DNA of 60,696 bases from Streptomyces sp. ISL-12 (GTDB lineage Bacteria > Actinomycetota > Actinomycetes > Streptomycetales > Streptomycetaceae), in assembly GCF_018614415.1 (NCBI RefSeq), contig NZ_JAGGOO010000083.1, positions 1-60,696 on the forward strand, read 5' to 3'. Positions within the stretch are counted from its first letter, which is position 1; each line of letters starts with the position of its first letter. The notes beneath the pieces were generated by a model. That model was not told the origin of the DNA and searched no databases. It saw nothing but the letters and a program-made list of their open reading frames with translations. The position numbers were made by a program, and so were the translations under genes. Of the stretch, positions 18,048 to 26,517 are shown piece by piece.

Positions 18048-18610
18048 GCCGCCGCCTCCTCGGTGCCGTGCGTGCGCTCCTCGGCGGCGCGGGCCACCGC
18101 GTCGACGATGGAGACGTACGCGGCGCAGCGGCACAGGTTTCCGCTCATCCGCTCCCGGATCTCCTCGGGTGTCAGTTCGGGCGGCCCGGCCTCGGGCCGT
18201 ACGTCGTCGGTGGCGGCGCTGGGCCAGCCCGCCGCGTGCTCCTCGATGACGCCGACGGCCGAACAGATCTGGCCGGGCGTGCAGTAGCCGCACTGGTAGC
18301 CGTCGAGGTCGAGGAACGCCTGCTGCACCGGGTGCAGCCGGTCGCCGTCGGCCAGGCCCTCGACGGTGGTGATCTCGCGCCCGTCGGCCGCGACCGCGAG
18401 CTGCAGGCAGGCCACCGACCGCCGCCCGTCGATCAGAACCGTGCAGGCGCCGCACTGTCCCTGGTCGCAGCCCTTCTTGGTACCGGTCAGGTCGAGCCGC
18501 TCGCGCAGCGCGTCGAGCAGGGTGATGCGGTGGTCGACGGTCAGGGGGTGCTTCTCGCCGTTGATGTTCAAGGTGATGGCGCTGTACGTCGGCGAGGGCG
18601 CTGAAGCCAT
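18044..18610 (-). CDS. molybdenum hydroxylase [2Fe-2S] subunit (PaoA/YagT-like)
   Basis: 188 residues. The plant-ferredoxin-type cluster site is GTKKGCDQGQCGACTVLIDG. The second helical [2Fe-2S] domain has YQCGYCTPGQICSA and GNLCRCAAY. All eight expected cysteines are present. It is the first gene of the operon; an AAGAAGG sequence lies upstream of the ATG. No signal peptide is seen, in contrast to exported E. coli PaoA. The 248-bp gap to the divergent TetR gene holds the operators listed separately. Confidence 0.9.
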   Translation of the reverse strand: MASAPSPTYSAITLNINGEKHPLTVDHRITLLDALRERLDLTGTKKGCDQGQCGACTVLIDGRRSVACLQLAVAADGREITTVEGLADGDRLHPVQQAFLDLDGYQCGYCTPGQICSAVGVIEEHAAGWPSAATDDVRPEAGPPELTPEEIRERMSGNLCRCAAYVSIVDAVARAAEERTHGTEEAAA

Positions 18611-18768
18611 GGGTCAGCCTTCTTCATGCGTCAGGGTACGAGGGGGTGGCGCTGTACGAGAGAGTGGGCTCGGGAAGCATCTGGGGGAGGCGCGACACGG
18701 CGAGGGCCGCCCGCGGCCGGTGGGCCGGGGCCTCTGGCGCGTGCCGCGCCTGTGGATATGCTGACGTC

Positions 18769-18817
18769 AACCGGACAGCTGTCCGCTGGAAAAAACGTAA
18801 CGGACAGCTGTCCGGTT
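18769..18817. promoter_or_regulatory. double palindromic operator for the TetR regulator
   Basis: Two identical perfect 14-bp palindromes CGGACAGCTGTCCG lie at 18772-18785 and 18801-18814, centres 29 bp apart. With flanks they form two inverted 17-bp arms (AACCGGACAGCTGTCCG and its reverse complement), so the whole 49 bp is one larger dyad with a 15-base A-rich spacer. A half-site CGGACAG follows at 18833-18839. The block ends about 40 bases before the TetR start and about 160 bases from the oxidoreductase operon start. The spacing of nearly three helical turns suits two dimers. Autoregulation is likely; control of the oxidoreductase operon is plausible. Confidence 0.8.
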
Positions 18818-18858
18818 AGCAAGGACGGGATTCGGACAGGAACCCGTGAGGAGGACTG

Positions 18859-19440
18859 GTGGAACAGCCGGGGCACAAGGCGCCGTTGCGTTCGGACGCA
18901 CAGCGCAACCGTGAGCGGATCCTCGCAGTGGCACTGACCGAGCTGACGAGGTGTGCCAACGCTCCGTTGAGCGCCATCGCCAAGAAGGCGGGGGTCGGCC
19001 AGGGCACGTTCTACCGCAACTTCCCCAACCGGGAGGCGCTGGTCCTGGAGATCTACCGCCACGAGATGGGACAGGTCGCCGACAGCGCGGCCGCACTGCT
19101 CGCGGAGCGGGACCCCGAACAGGCCCTGCGCGCGTGGCTGGATCACCTCGCCCGCTTCGCCCTGACCAAGGCGGGTCTGGCCGAGGCCATCCGGCAGGCC
19201 ACCTGCGCCCCGGACGGCCCGGCCAAGCCGGAGCCCTCCCCGGTGCTGGCCGCGGCCGAACTCCTGCTGCGCGCCAATGAGGAGGCCGGCACCATCCGCC
19301 CCGGTGTCACCGCGGACGACTTCTATCTCGCGATCGCGGGGCTGTGGCAGATCGAGCCGCACCACGACTGGCAGACGCGTGCCACCCGGCTGCTGGACTT
19401 CGTCATGGACGGGCTGCGGGCGGGCGCGCCCGGGAGGTGA
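18859..19440 (+). CDS. TetR/AcrR family transcriptional regulator
   Basis: 193 residues. The TetR helix-turn-helix covers about residues 12-60 (LRSDAQRNRERILAVALTEL, then PLSAIAKKAGVGQGTFYRNF and PNREALVLEIYRHE). The C-terminal ligand domain includes ALRAWLDHLARFALTKAGLA. The GTG start has GAGGAGGA upstream. It is divergent from the molybdenum hydroxylase operon, with palindromic operators between them. The simplest model is that it represses itself and perhaps the operon until an aldehyde or aromatic ligand binds. Confidence 0.9.
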   Translation: MEQPGHKAPLRSDAQRNRERILAVALTELTRCANAPLSAIAKKAGVGQGTFYRNFPNREALVLEIYRHEMGQVADSAAALLAERDPEQALRAWLDHLARFALTKAGLAEAIRQATCAPDGPAKPEPSPVLAAAELLLRANEEAGTIRPGVTADDFYLAIAGLWQIEPHHDWQTRATRLLDFVMDGLRAGAPGR

Positions 19441-19637
19441 ATGCCGTCCCCGTCCCCTTGAGTGGCCCCCCGTCCCTTCCGAGGGTGCGGACGCCCCTTC
19501 GTGCACCTGTGCGCCCCCGCATGGGGGGACACGGGGCGGCCACGAGCCGTTGAGCCGGGCAGAACAATGAATCGAGCAGCGGCCCGGTGAGCGGTCACCG
19601 GGCCCGTCCGTACGTCGGCTGAGGCAGGTGGTGTCCC

Positions 19638-21119
19638 ATGAGCGAGGCCGTATCCGCGACGGAGCGCGTCTGGACGACCGGTGTTGCGCCGGGCATATTA
19701 CCGTTCTTAGGAAACGCTATCGCACTGTTCCGGCGCCCGCTGGACTTTCTGGAAACCCTGCCCGCGCGGGGCGACTTGGTCGAAATACGTCTGGGACCGC
19801 GCCGGGCCTGGATGGTCTGCGACCCGGCCCTGGTCCACCGGATGCTCAAGGACCCGCGCACCTTCGACAAGGGCGGCCCGCTGTACGACCGGCTGCGCGG
19901 GCTCATGGGCGACGGCCTGGTGACCTGCCCCCACCACGAGTACCGACGGCAGCGCAGGATGCTGCAGCCCGCGTTCAGTCCCGCGCGGGTGGCCCGGTGC
20001 ACCGGTGTCATGGGCGCGGAGGCCGCGTCGGTGGGCGGCTCGTGGCGGCCGGGACAGCGGGTCGACGTGACGGCGGCGATGGTCGCCCTGACCACGGGCG
20101 TCACCAGCCGGCTGCTCTTCTCCGACTCCCTGGACGCCGGCCGGGCCGCGGCGGTGCGCGACTGTCTCGCGGTGATCGTCCGGGGGCTGTTCGTCCGGAC
20201 GGTCCTGCCCGTCGACGCCCTGTTCCGCCTGCCCACCCCCGCCAACCGGCGGTACCGGAGCGCGGTGTCACAGCTGCACACGCTGGTCGACGCCATCGTC
20301 GCCGAGCGGCGCCGCGGCGTACCCCGCGACGACCTCCTGGGCACCCTGCTGGCGGCCACGCGCGCGGACGGCGCGCCGGGTGCCGGACCGGCGGCGTCGC
20401 CCGGACCGGCGGCGTCGCCCGGACCGGCCGAACCGCTCACCGAGCGGGAGGTCCGCGACCAGCTGGTCACGCTCCTGCTCACCGGCGTCGAGAGCACCGC
20501 CATGTGCCTGGCCTCCGTGTTCGGCCTGCTGGCGGACCACCCGGAGGCGGAGCGCCCGCTGCACGAGGAGCTGGACACGGTCCTGGACGGCCGGTCCCTG
20601 CCCGGCCCCGAGGAGCTGACCCGGCTCGTGCACACCCGCGCCGTGGTCACCGAGACCCTCCGGCTGCGCCCGCCGGGCTGGCTGTTCACCCGGCTCACCA
20701 CCCGGGAGACCGAACTGGGCGGGCACCGCCTGCCGCGCGGCGCCACCGTTCTCTACAGCCCTTACCTCCTGCACCACCGGGACGATTCGTTCCCCGAGCC
20801 CGAGCGGTTCCGTCCGGAGCGGTGGCTGCCGGGACAGGCGGCCGACGGGGCGGGCGGGGCGCTGCTGCCCTTCGCCGCGGGCAGCCGCAAGTGCATCGGC
20901 GACACGTTCGCCATGACCGAGGCCGTCACCGCCGTGGCCGTCATCGCCCGTCGCTGGCGGCTGCGCTCACCGTCGGGTCCGGTCGGCCGGCCGCGTCCGG
21001 CGGCCACGCTGGGTCCCCGGTCGCTGGTACTGGTCTGCGCACCACGGGCACACCTGCCGGGCAGAGCACCCGCGCCCCTGGACGGCGCCCCACGGACCGG
21101 ACTCCCGACAGGCAGGTGA
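19638..21119 (+). CDS. cytochrome P450 of the terpene locus (two TTA codons)
   Basis: 493 residues. Features: I-helix LLLTGVESTAM, K-helix ETLRLRP, and the heme loop FAAGSRKCIGDTFAM with the Cys ligand. The fold resembles CYP170-type sesquiterpene oxidases. A Pro/Ala/Gly linker made of short repeats (GPAASPGPAASPGPAEP) interrupts the region before the I-helix, and the C-terminus is extended and Pro-rich. Codons 21 and 24 are TTA (19698-19700 and 19707-19709), so translation should need the bldA tRNA. The stop is 6 bp before the terpene synthase, so the pair is co-transcribed and the P450 likely oxidises its product. Confidence 0.88.
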   Translation: MSEAVSATERVWTTGVAPGILPFLGNAIALFRRPLDFLETLPARGDLVEIRLGPRRAWMVCDPALVHRMLKDPRTFDKGGPLYDRLRGLMGDGLVTCPHHEYRRQRRMLQPAFSPARVARCTGVMGAEAASVGGSWRPGQRVDVTAAMVALTTGVTSRLLFSDSLDAGRAAAVRDCLAVIVRGLFVRTVLPVDALFRLPTPANRRYRSAVSQLHTLVDAIVAERRRGVPRDDLLGTLLAATRADGAPGAGPAASPGPAASPGPAEPLTEREVRDQLVTLLLTGVESTAMCLASVFGLLADHPEAERPLHEELDTVLDGRSLPGPEELTRLVHTRAVVTETLRLRPPGWLFTRLTTRETELGGHRLPRGATVLYSPYLLHHRDDSFPEPERFRPERWLPGQAADGAGGALLPFAAGSRKCIGDTFAMTEAVTAVAVIARRWRLRSPSGPVGRPRPAATLGPRSLVLVCAPRAHLPGRAPAPLDGAPRTGLPTGR

Positions 21120-21125
21120 CGACGT

Positions 21126-22244
21126 ATGACAACACGGGTGACGAACACGACGAGCACGGTGCGGATGACGAAGCCGACGAGCACGGTGCGGACGACGAAG
21201 CCGACGAGCACGGTGCCGATGACGAAGGCGACGGAGCAGGCGCGCGAGGAGGTCCCGGCCGGGACGCCGGGAAGCAGCCTCAAGGAACTGATCGAGACCA
21301 CGCTCCACATGCCCTTCCCGCTCCTGGCCAACCCCCATGAGCAGCGGGCGGCGGCCGGCGTCGACACCTGGCTGCGCCGCTGGGGGCTGACCGACGACCC
21401 GGCGGTCGCGGACATGATCGTCCGGACCCGTCCGGCGCAGCTCGCCTCGTACAACAGCCCGACGATGGACGCCGGTCTGCTCCAGCTGGTGGCCGATCAG
21501 ATCGCGTACCAGTTCGTCTTCGACGACCGGGCGGAGGAACTGGGCCGCTCGGGGCCGGACGCGCTGCTGCCGATGGTCTGCGAGAGCGTGGCGATCCTGC
21601 GGGACGGCGAGCCGCCGGTCACCCCGCTCGGGGCGGCCCTGACCGACCTCCACCGGCGCGTCCGGGAGCGGTGCACGCCCGCGCAGGCGGCCCGCTGGGC
21701 CTGGAACAGCCGCGAGTACGTGCACGGGCTGCTGTACGAGGCGGTGGCGCAGAACCACTCGCTCCCGCCGCGGATCGCACTGGTCACCTCCATCCGGGCG
21801 CTGATCGCCGGGGTGGAGCCGTTCTATCCGCTGTGCGAGGCCGCGCAGCCCGAGGAACTGACCGCGCGGGAACTGCACCACCCGGTGATGCGGCGCCTCG
21901 CCAGGCTCTCGGCCGACGCGGCGGTGTGGATACCCGACCTGTTCTCCGCGGTGAAGGAGCACCGGACCGGCGGCCTGATCAACCTCGCGCTCGCCTACCG
22001 GCGGACCCAGGACTGCTCCCTGCCCCAGGCCGTCACCCTGGCGGTACGGCGGATCAACGCCACGATCGAGGAGTTCCAGCGGCTGCGCCACGTGATCGCC
22101 CCCGAACTGAGCCCCGCCGGCGCCGGGTACATCGAGGGCATGGCCGGGTGGATACGGGGCTGTTACCACTGGTCGCGCGTGGTGCCGCGGTACGCGGAGA
22201 CGGCGGAGGTGCCGGTGGGGCCGGTGGCGCCCGTGGGGTCGTGA
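21126..22244 (+). CDS. class I terpene synthase with altered NSE motif
   Basis: 372 residues. The first metal motif is FVFDDRAEE (aspartate-rich DDxxD/E type). The second is WIPDLFSAVKEH, where the expected Asn/Asp of the NSE triad is Pro, while Asp, Ser and Glu are kept in register. A C-terminal PRYAET supplies the conserved Arg-Tyr pair. Size and motifs fit a bacterial mono- or sesquiterpene cyclase. Residues 9-35 are three 9-residue repeats (TSTVRMTKP, TSTVRTTKP, TSTVPMTKA) ahead of the catalytic domain; a start at an internal Met is possible. It is tightly coupled to the P450 upstream. The product cannot be predicted. Confidence 0.85.
   Translation: MTTRVTNTTSTVRMTKPTSTVRTTKPTSTVPMTKATEQAREEVPAGTPGSSLKELIETTLHMPFPLLANPHEQRAAAGVDTWLRRWGLTDDPAVADMIVRTRPAQLASYNSPTMDAGLLQLVADQIAYQFVFDDRAEELGRSGPDALLPMVCESVAILRDGEPPVTPLGAALTDLHRRVRERCTPAQAARWAWNSREYVHGLLYEAVAQNHSLPPRIALVTSIRALIAGVEPFYPLCEAAQPEELTARELHHPVMRRLARLSADAAVWIPDLFSAVKEHRTGGLINLALAYRRTQDCSLPQAVTLAVRRINATIEEFQRLRHVIAPELSPAGAGYIEGMAGWIRGCYHWSRVVPRYAETAEVPVGPVAPVGS
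21147..21232 (+). repeat. 27-bp in-frame tandem repeat, three copies
   Basis: A 27-base unit (ACGAGCACGGTGCGGATGAC and seven more bases) is repeated three times inside the 5' end of the terpene synthase gene and codes the 9-residue repeats. Copies differ by one to three bases. Confidence 0.85.
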
Positions 22245-22550
22245 CACCGCCCGCTGCCGCCTGACGCCGTTTGACGCCGACGGCGGCCGCGCGGACAGTC
22301 TCCGTGCGGGCGACCGCCGTGCGGACAGCCTCCCTGGGGGGGGCGCGCCGCGCGGTCGGCGTCGCGCCCACGGGGTCCGCGCGGTGGCGATCCGAGCCTC
22401 GCTACCCACCCGGAGCCCGCCCCATACACCAGCGGAGCCGGATTCACCCATCCTCGTCGAACCTGTCTCAGAATCCGGGCAGTCCGGCTCCGCCAGGGCG
22501 TACGCTCGGCGCTGTCCTCCGACGGCCGTCGACAGGAAGCAGTACGGCAG
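22245..22550. other. intergenic region between terpene synthase and LAL regulator
   Basis: 306 bp with no supported gene. It holds two related stretches (GCGGACAGTCTCCGTGCGGG and GTGCGGACAGCCTCCCTGGG, 22293 onward), which are direct near-repeats and may be regulatory, then a GC-rich run. The promoter for the LAL regulator should lie in its 3' half. Confidence 0.4.
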
Positions 22551-25460
22551 ATGGCGACTGGACTGCGTCAACCGGGCACCGGTAACCGTTCATTATTGGA
22601 ACGCGCGCACGAACTGCGCGCTCTCGACGATGCCTTGACCCGGCTGTGCGACACCGACGGCGACACGCCACGCGGGCGGCGGGGCGGCGTGGTCGCGTTC
22701 ACGGGACCGGCCGGGATGGGCAAGACGACGCTTCTGTCCCAGGCCCGGGCCCGGGCGGTGGCCCGTGGCTGCACGGTGCTGTCCGGCCGCGGCGGGGAGA
22801 ACGAGCAGGAGCTGGCGTTCCGGGTGCTGCGCCAGTTGCTCCAGCCCTCGCTGGCGGCGCTGGACGGCCACGAGCGCCGTGCGTTCCTGGGCAGTTGGTA
22901 CGACATCGTCGCCGCCGCCCTCGGTCTGGAGGCGGCCGGTGCCGCCCGGGCCCCCGACCCCCTGAGCGTCCGCGACGGCCTCGACTGGGTCATGACCCGG
23001 CTCACCGTGCGCAAGGCGCCGGTCGTCGTACTGCTGGACGACGCGCACTGGGCGGACGTCGAGTCCCTCGGCTGGCTCGCCTCCTTCGCACCCCGCGCCG
23101 AGGACCTCCCTCTGCTGATCGTCACCGCCTACCGGCCCGACGAACTGCCCTCCGAGGCGGACGCGTTCCGGGCACTGACGGAACGTCATGGGCAGCGCCC
23201 GCACAGCCTGTCCCCGCTCACCGAGACCGCCGTGGCCCGGATCGTGCGGGACAGGGTGGGCGAGGGTGCCGAGGACGCGTTCTGCGCCGAGTGCTGGGCG
23301 GTCACCGGCGGCAGCCCCTTCGAGACCGTCGAACTGGCCGTACGGCTCGACGAGGCCGGACTGACCGGCACCGCGTCCGATCTCGCGGCGATGCGGAACC
23401 TCGCCTCGGCCGTCAAGGGGCCGGGACTGGCCGACCGGCTGCACCGGCTCGGCGGTGCCACCGTCCGTTTCGCCTGGGCCGTGGCCGTACTGGGTTCACC
23501 GGCCCCGCCGGAGCTGGCCGCGACCCTCGCGGTGGTCGGCACCGAGGAGGGCGCCGCGGCGACCGAGCGGCTGCGCGCCGCCCGTATCCTCGCCCCGGGC
23601 ACCGGGGCCGGCGGCGGCCTGGAGTTCGTCCACCCCCTGATCGCCCGGGCGGTGTACCGGGACGTCCCGGCCGGTCTGCGCGTCGGGATGCACAACACCG
23701 CCGCCGAGGCCGTCCTCGCCGCCGGGCTCGGCCCCACCGCCGCCGCCCGGCACCTCCTGGAGGTGCCCTGCGAGGGCAAGCCGGCCGCCGTCGCCTGTCT
23801 GCGGGCGGCCGCCCGCGAGTACCTGCGGGCCGGCGCGCCGGAGGCCGCCCAGCGGGTCCTGACCCGGGCGCTCCACGAGCCGCCGCCGTCCGAGGAGCGG
23901 GCCGCCCTGCTCCACGAACTGGCCCGCGCCACCTTCCTGATCGACCCCGCGGCCACCGTCAGTCACCTCCGCGCGGCGCTGGCGGAACCGGACATCGACC
24001 CCGGTCTGCGCGCCTCGATCGTCTTCCGGCTGGCCCAGGCGCTGGCCCACACCGACCAGGTCGCGGAGGCCGCCGCGGTCGCCGGGGAGGAGGCCCGGCG
24101 GGCCACCAACGCCCGCATCCGGCTGCGTATGCTGGCCGACCACTACGTGTGGAGCGCCTCCCGCACCGACGAGCCGGACTCCCCCGCGCGCTCCCGCGTC
24201 CTGGCCCGGCTGGCCGAGCGGATGCCCGGCCGCGGTCTGGAGGAGCGCTACATCCTCGGGATGCGCGCCTGGGACGCCGTACTGCGCGGCGAACCCCGGC
24301 ACATCCCCCTGGCCTTCGCCGAGGAGGCGCTGCGCGGCGGATTGAGCTGGACCAGCGAGCACCAGGGCTTCGAGGTGCCCGTCTCCGTCGCCCTGGTGTT
24401 CATGTACGGCGACCAGCCGGGCCGGGCGGAGGAACTGTTCGCCCAGGGCATCGCCGAGTGCCAGAGCAAGGGCTGGCGCGGTTCCCACCTGGCGCTGGGG
24501 CAGGCCCTCTTGGGGTACATCCGCTACCGGCGCGGCTCGCTGGCCGAGGCGGAGGACCTGGTACGGGCGGGCCTCACGATCGCCGACCGGGTGGACGGGG
24601 CGGTGCCCGCGCAGTGGTTCGCCGTCGGCATCCTCGTCCAGACGCTGCTGGCCCGGGGCCGGACCGCCGAGGCACGCCGGCTCGCCGACCGGTACCGCTA
24701 CGGCGAGGCCGTGCCGAACGCCGTCATCTATCCCGATCCCCGCACGGTCCACGCCGAGCTGCTGCTGGCCGAGGGCCGGGACCGGGCGGCGGCGCGCGTC
24801 CTGACCGAGGTCGGCGAGCGGCTGGACGAACGCGCCTGGCGCAACCCCTCCTGGTGTCCCTGGCAGCTGCACCTGTCCCGGGCCGTGGCCCGCGCCGACC
24901 CCGGCCGGGCGGTGCGGCTGGCCCGGGAGGCGGTCAAGCGGGCCCGGGACTTCGGGGCCGCGTCGGTGATCGGCCAGGCCCTGCACACCGAGGCGGAGGT
25001 GACCGGCGGGGCGGTGGCGCTGGAGCTGTACGACGAGGCCGTGCGGCGGCTGGAGGCGTCGCCCGCCGCCTACGAGCTGGCCCGCGCGCTGGTCGGCCAC
25101 GGCGCGCTGCTGTCCCGCAACGGCCGGGTGCAGGAGGCCGCCGACCGGCTCTACCAAGGGCTGGAACGCGCGGTGCACTGCGGCGCGGAGGGGCTGGCCG
25201 GCCGGGCCAGGGCGGAGCTGTCCGCGGCCGGGCTGCGGTCGCTGCCGCTGCGGTACGCGCAGACCGACACGCTCACCGCGCGGGAACGCCGGGCGGCCGA
25301 GATGACCGCCCGTGACGATCCGCCGGACGTGGTCGCCAAGGAACTGCGCCTGACCGAGCAGGGCGTGCGGCAGGTGCTCTCCTCGGTCTACCGCAAACTG
25401 GGCACCGACGCCGAGGGACTGGGCAGGGCCCTGGAGATCTCGACCCGGCCGCGTTACTGA
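22551..25460 (+). CDS. LAL-type LuxR family regulator (TTA codon)
   Basis: 969 residues, the size of large ATP-binding LuxR (LAL/MalT-like) regulators. Walker A is FTGPAGMGKTTLL (about 50-60) and Walker B is VVVLLDDAHWADV. A long TPR-like helical middle follows. The C-terminal LuxR helix-turn-helix spans about 905-965 (DTLTARERRAAEM, then AKELRLTEQGVRQVLSSVYR). Codon 15 is TTA (22593-22595), so expression should depend on bldA. It lies downstream of the P450/terpene synthase pair in the same direction and is the best candidate for pathway-specific activation of that locus. The usual strict LuxR glycine-rich segment is degenerate (TARDDPPD). Confidence 0.9.
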   Translation: MATGLRQPGTGNRSLLERAHELRALDDALTRLCDTDGDTPRGRRGGVVAFTGPAGMGKTTLLSQARARAVARGCTVLSGRGGENEQELAFRVLRQLLQPSLAALDGHERRAFLGSWYDIVAAALGLEAAGAARAPDPLSVRDGLDWVMTRLTVRKAPVVVLLDDAHWADVESLGWLASFAPRAEDLPLLIVTAYRPDELPSEADAFRALTERHGQRPHSLSPLTETAVARIVRDRVGEGAEDAFCAECWAVTGGSPFETVELAVRLDEAGLTGTASDLAAMRNLASAVKGPGLADRLHRLGGATVRFAWAVAVLGSPAPPELAATLAVVGTEEGAAATERLRAARILAPGTGAGGGLEFVHPLIARAVYRDVPAGLRVGMHNTAAEAVLAAGLGPTAAARHLLEVPCEGKPAAVACLRAAAREYLRAGAPEAAQRVLTRALHEPPPSEERAALLHELARATFLIDPAATVSHLRAALAEPDIDPGLRASIVFRLAQALAHTDQVAEAAAVAGEEARRATNARIRLRMLADHYVWSASRTDEPDSPARSRVLARLAERMPGRGLEERYILGMRAWDAVLRGEPRHIPLAFAEEALRGGLSWTSEHQGFEVPVSVALVFMYGDQPGRAEELFAQGIAECQSKGWRGSHLALGQALLGYIRYRRGSLAEAEDLVRAGLTIADRVDGAVPAQWFAVGILVQTLLARGRTAEARRLADRYRYGEAVPNAVIYPDPRTVHAELLLAEGRDRAAARVLTEVGERLDERAWRNPSWCPWQLHLSRAVARADPGRAVRLAREAVKRARDFGAASVIGQALHTEAEVTGGAVALELYDEAVRRLEASPAAYELARALVGHGALLSRNGRVQEAADRLYQGLERAVHCGAEGLAGRARAELSAAGLRSLPLRYAQTDTLTARERRAAEMTARDDPPDVVAKELRLTEQGVRQVLSSVYRKLGTDAEGLGRALEISTRPRY

Positions 25461-25546
25461 CCGGCTCGGGGCCACCTCGCCCGTGGGGCCACCTCACCCC
25501 CCCGGGGGCACCTCACCCGGGGGGCACCTCACGATCAAGAACCGAC

Positions 25547-26332
25547 TCACGCCCGGACCCCGCCGGTGGACGGCAGACCGGTGGACGGCAGACCGGTGGA
25601 CGGCCAACCCCCGGGGCCCACCGGGCGATCGCGGTCGCGGTGGCGGTAGCGGCGTTCGGGGCGGCCGGCGACGCCGTAGCGCAGGGAGACCTCGGCGCTG
25701 CCGACGGTGTGGAAGTACTCCAGGTAGCGCCGGGCGCTCACCCGGGAGACGCCGGTACGGGCCGCGCACTCGCTGGCGGACAGGGTGCCGTCGGCGTCGC
25801 GGAGGGCGCGTTCGATCAGCTCGGCGGTCTCCACGCTCATGCCCTTGGGCAGCGCCGGGCCGGGCGCGGGGCCGCCCGCGCCCGCCAGGACCCGGTCCAC
25901 GTCGGCCTGGCCGCGGACCACCGTCTCCAGCAGACGGCCGCGCTGAACGGCGTACCGTTCCAGGCGTAGCCGCAGGTCCTCGAACTCGAAGGGTTTGAGG
26001 AGGTAGTCGACGACGCCCTGCCGTACGGCGGCGCGCACCGTGTCGGTCTCGCGGGCCGCGCTGACGACCATGACGTCGCAGTCGTGGCCGGCGGCGCGCA
26101 GCCGCGGCAGGAGGTCGAGGCCGAACACGTCCGGCAGGTACAGGTCGAGCAGGACCAGGCCGGGGCGGAGCCGGTCGACGGCGGCGAGGGCCTGCTCGCC
26201 GGTGGCGGCGGCGCCGACGACGCGGAACGGGGTGACGCGTTCGACGAAGGCGCGGTGGATCCGGGCCACCATGAAGTCGTCGTCGACCACGAGGGTGTCG
26301 ATCGGCTCCGTCCGGCTGGTTCCGGTCGTCAT
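25547..26332 (-). CDS. CitB/DcuR-type response regulator
   Basis: 261 residues. The receiver domain (about 12-125) has IDTLVVDDDFMVARIHRAFV, phospho-acceptor LVLLDLYLPD and the Lys of LLKPFEF. A C-terminal helix-turn-helix (about 175-225: LSASECAARTGVSRVSARRY, LEYFHTVGSAEVSLRYGV) is of the CitB/DpiA type, which controls citrate and dicarboxylate uptake. It ends in a 5-residue repeat LPSTG x3. The ATG has AAGGAG upstream. It is divergent from tctCBA, which it most likely regulates. The expected partner kinase, normally upstream with an ATGA overlap, is missing except for a scrap. Confidence 0.88.
   Translation of the reverse strand: MTTGTSRTEPIDTLVVDDDFMVARIHRAFVERVTPFRVVGAAATGEQALAAVDRLRPGLVLLDLYLPDVFGLDLLPRLRAAGHDCDVMVVSAARETDTVRAAVRQGVVDYLLKPFEFEDLRLRLERYAVQRGRLLETVVRGQADVDRVLAGAGGPAPGPALPKGMSVETAELIERALRDADGTLSASECAARTGVSRVSARRYLEYFHTVGSAEVSLRYGVAGRPERRYRHRDRDRPVGPGGWPSTGLPSTGLPSTGGVRA
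25559..25606 (-). repeat. 15-bp in-frame tandem repeat at the response-regulator 3' end
   Basis: CCGGTGGACGGCAGA occurs three times in tandem, the last copy diverging. It encodes the LPSTG repeats at the protein C-terminus. Confidence 0.8.
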
Positions 26333-26465
26333 GTCGCTCCTTCCGCCACCGCGTCGACGGGGTGGCTGACGGTCGTGCGGGCGGTGCGCGGCGCCCGTCG
26401 GGGCGCTGGTCACCGAGATCTCACCGCCGTGACGTTCGCAGACCGGCCGGGCCGGCGCCAGGGGT
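26329..26465 (-). pseudogene. C-terminal remnant of a sensor histidine kinase
   Basis: Read on the minus strand upstream of the response regulator, one frame gives LAPARPVCERHGGEISVTS, close to the helix and strand that follow the G-box of CitA/DcuS-type kinases (GLALxRxVCERHGGEIxV). A second frame, shifted by one base, gives RTARTTVSHPVDAVAEGAT and a TGA that overlaps the regulator ATG (ATGA), as a normal kinase-regulator junction would. No sensor, H-box or N-box sequence exists in the 115 bp left before the tctC promoter. I infer deletion of about the first nine-tenths of the kinase plus a frameshift. Confidence 0.5.
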
Positions 26466-26481
26466 GAGCGGTGACGATGAC

Positions 26482-26517
26482 CGCAAAGACCACAACCTCC
26501 GTTGGTGACGCAAAGAC
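26482..26517 (+). promoter_or_regulatory. direct repeat CGCAAAGAC upstream of tctC
   Basis: CGCAAAGAC occurs at 26482-26490 and again at 26509-26517, 27 bp apart, in the only gap between the response regulator and tctC. Such spaced A-rich direct repeats are plausible sites for the neighbouring CitB-type regulator. Nothing else supports it. Confidence 0.35.
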
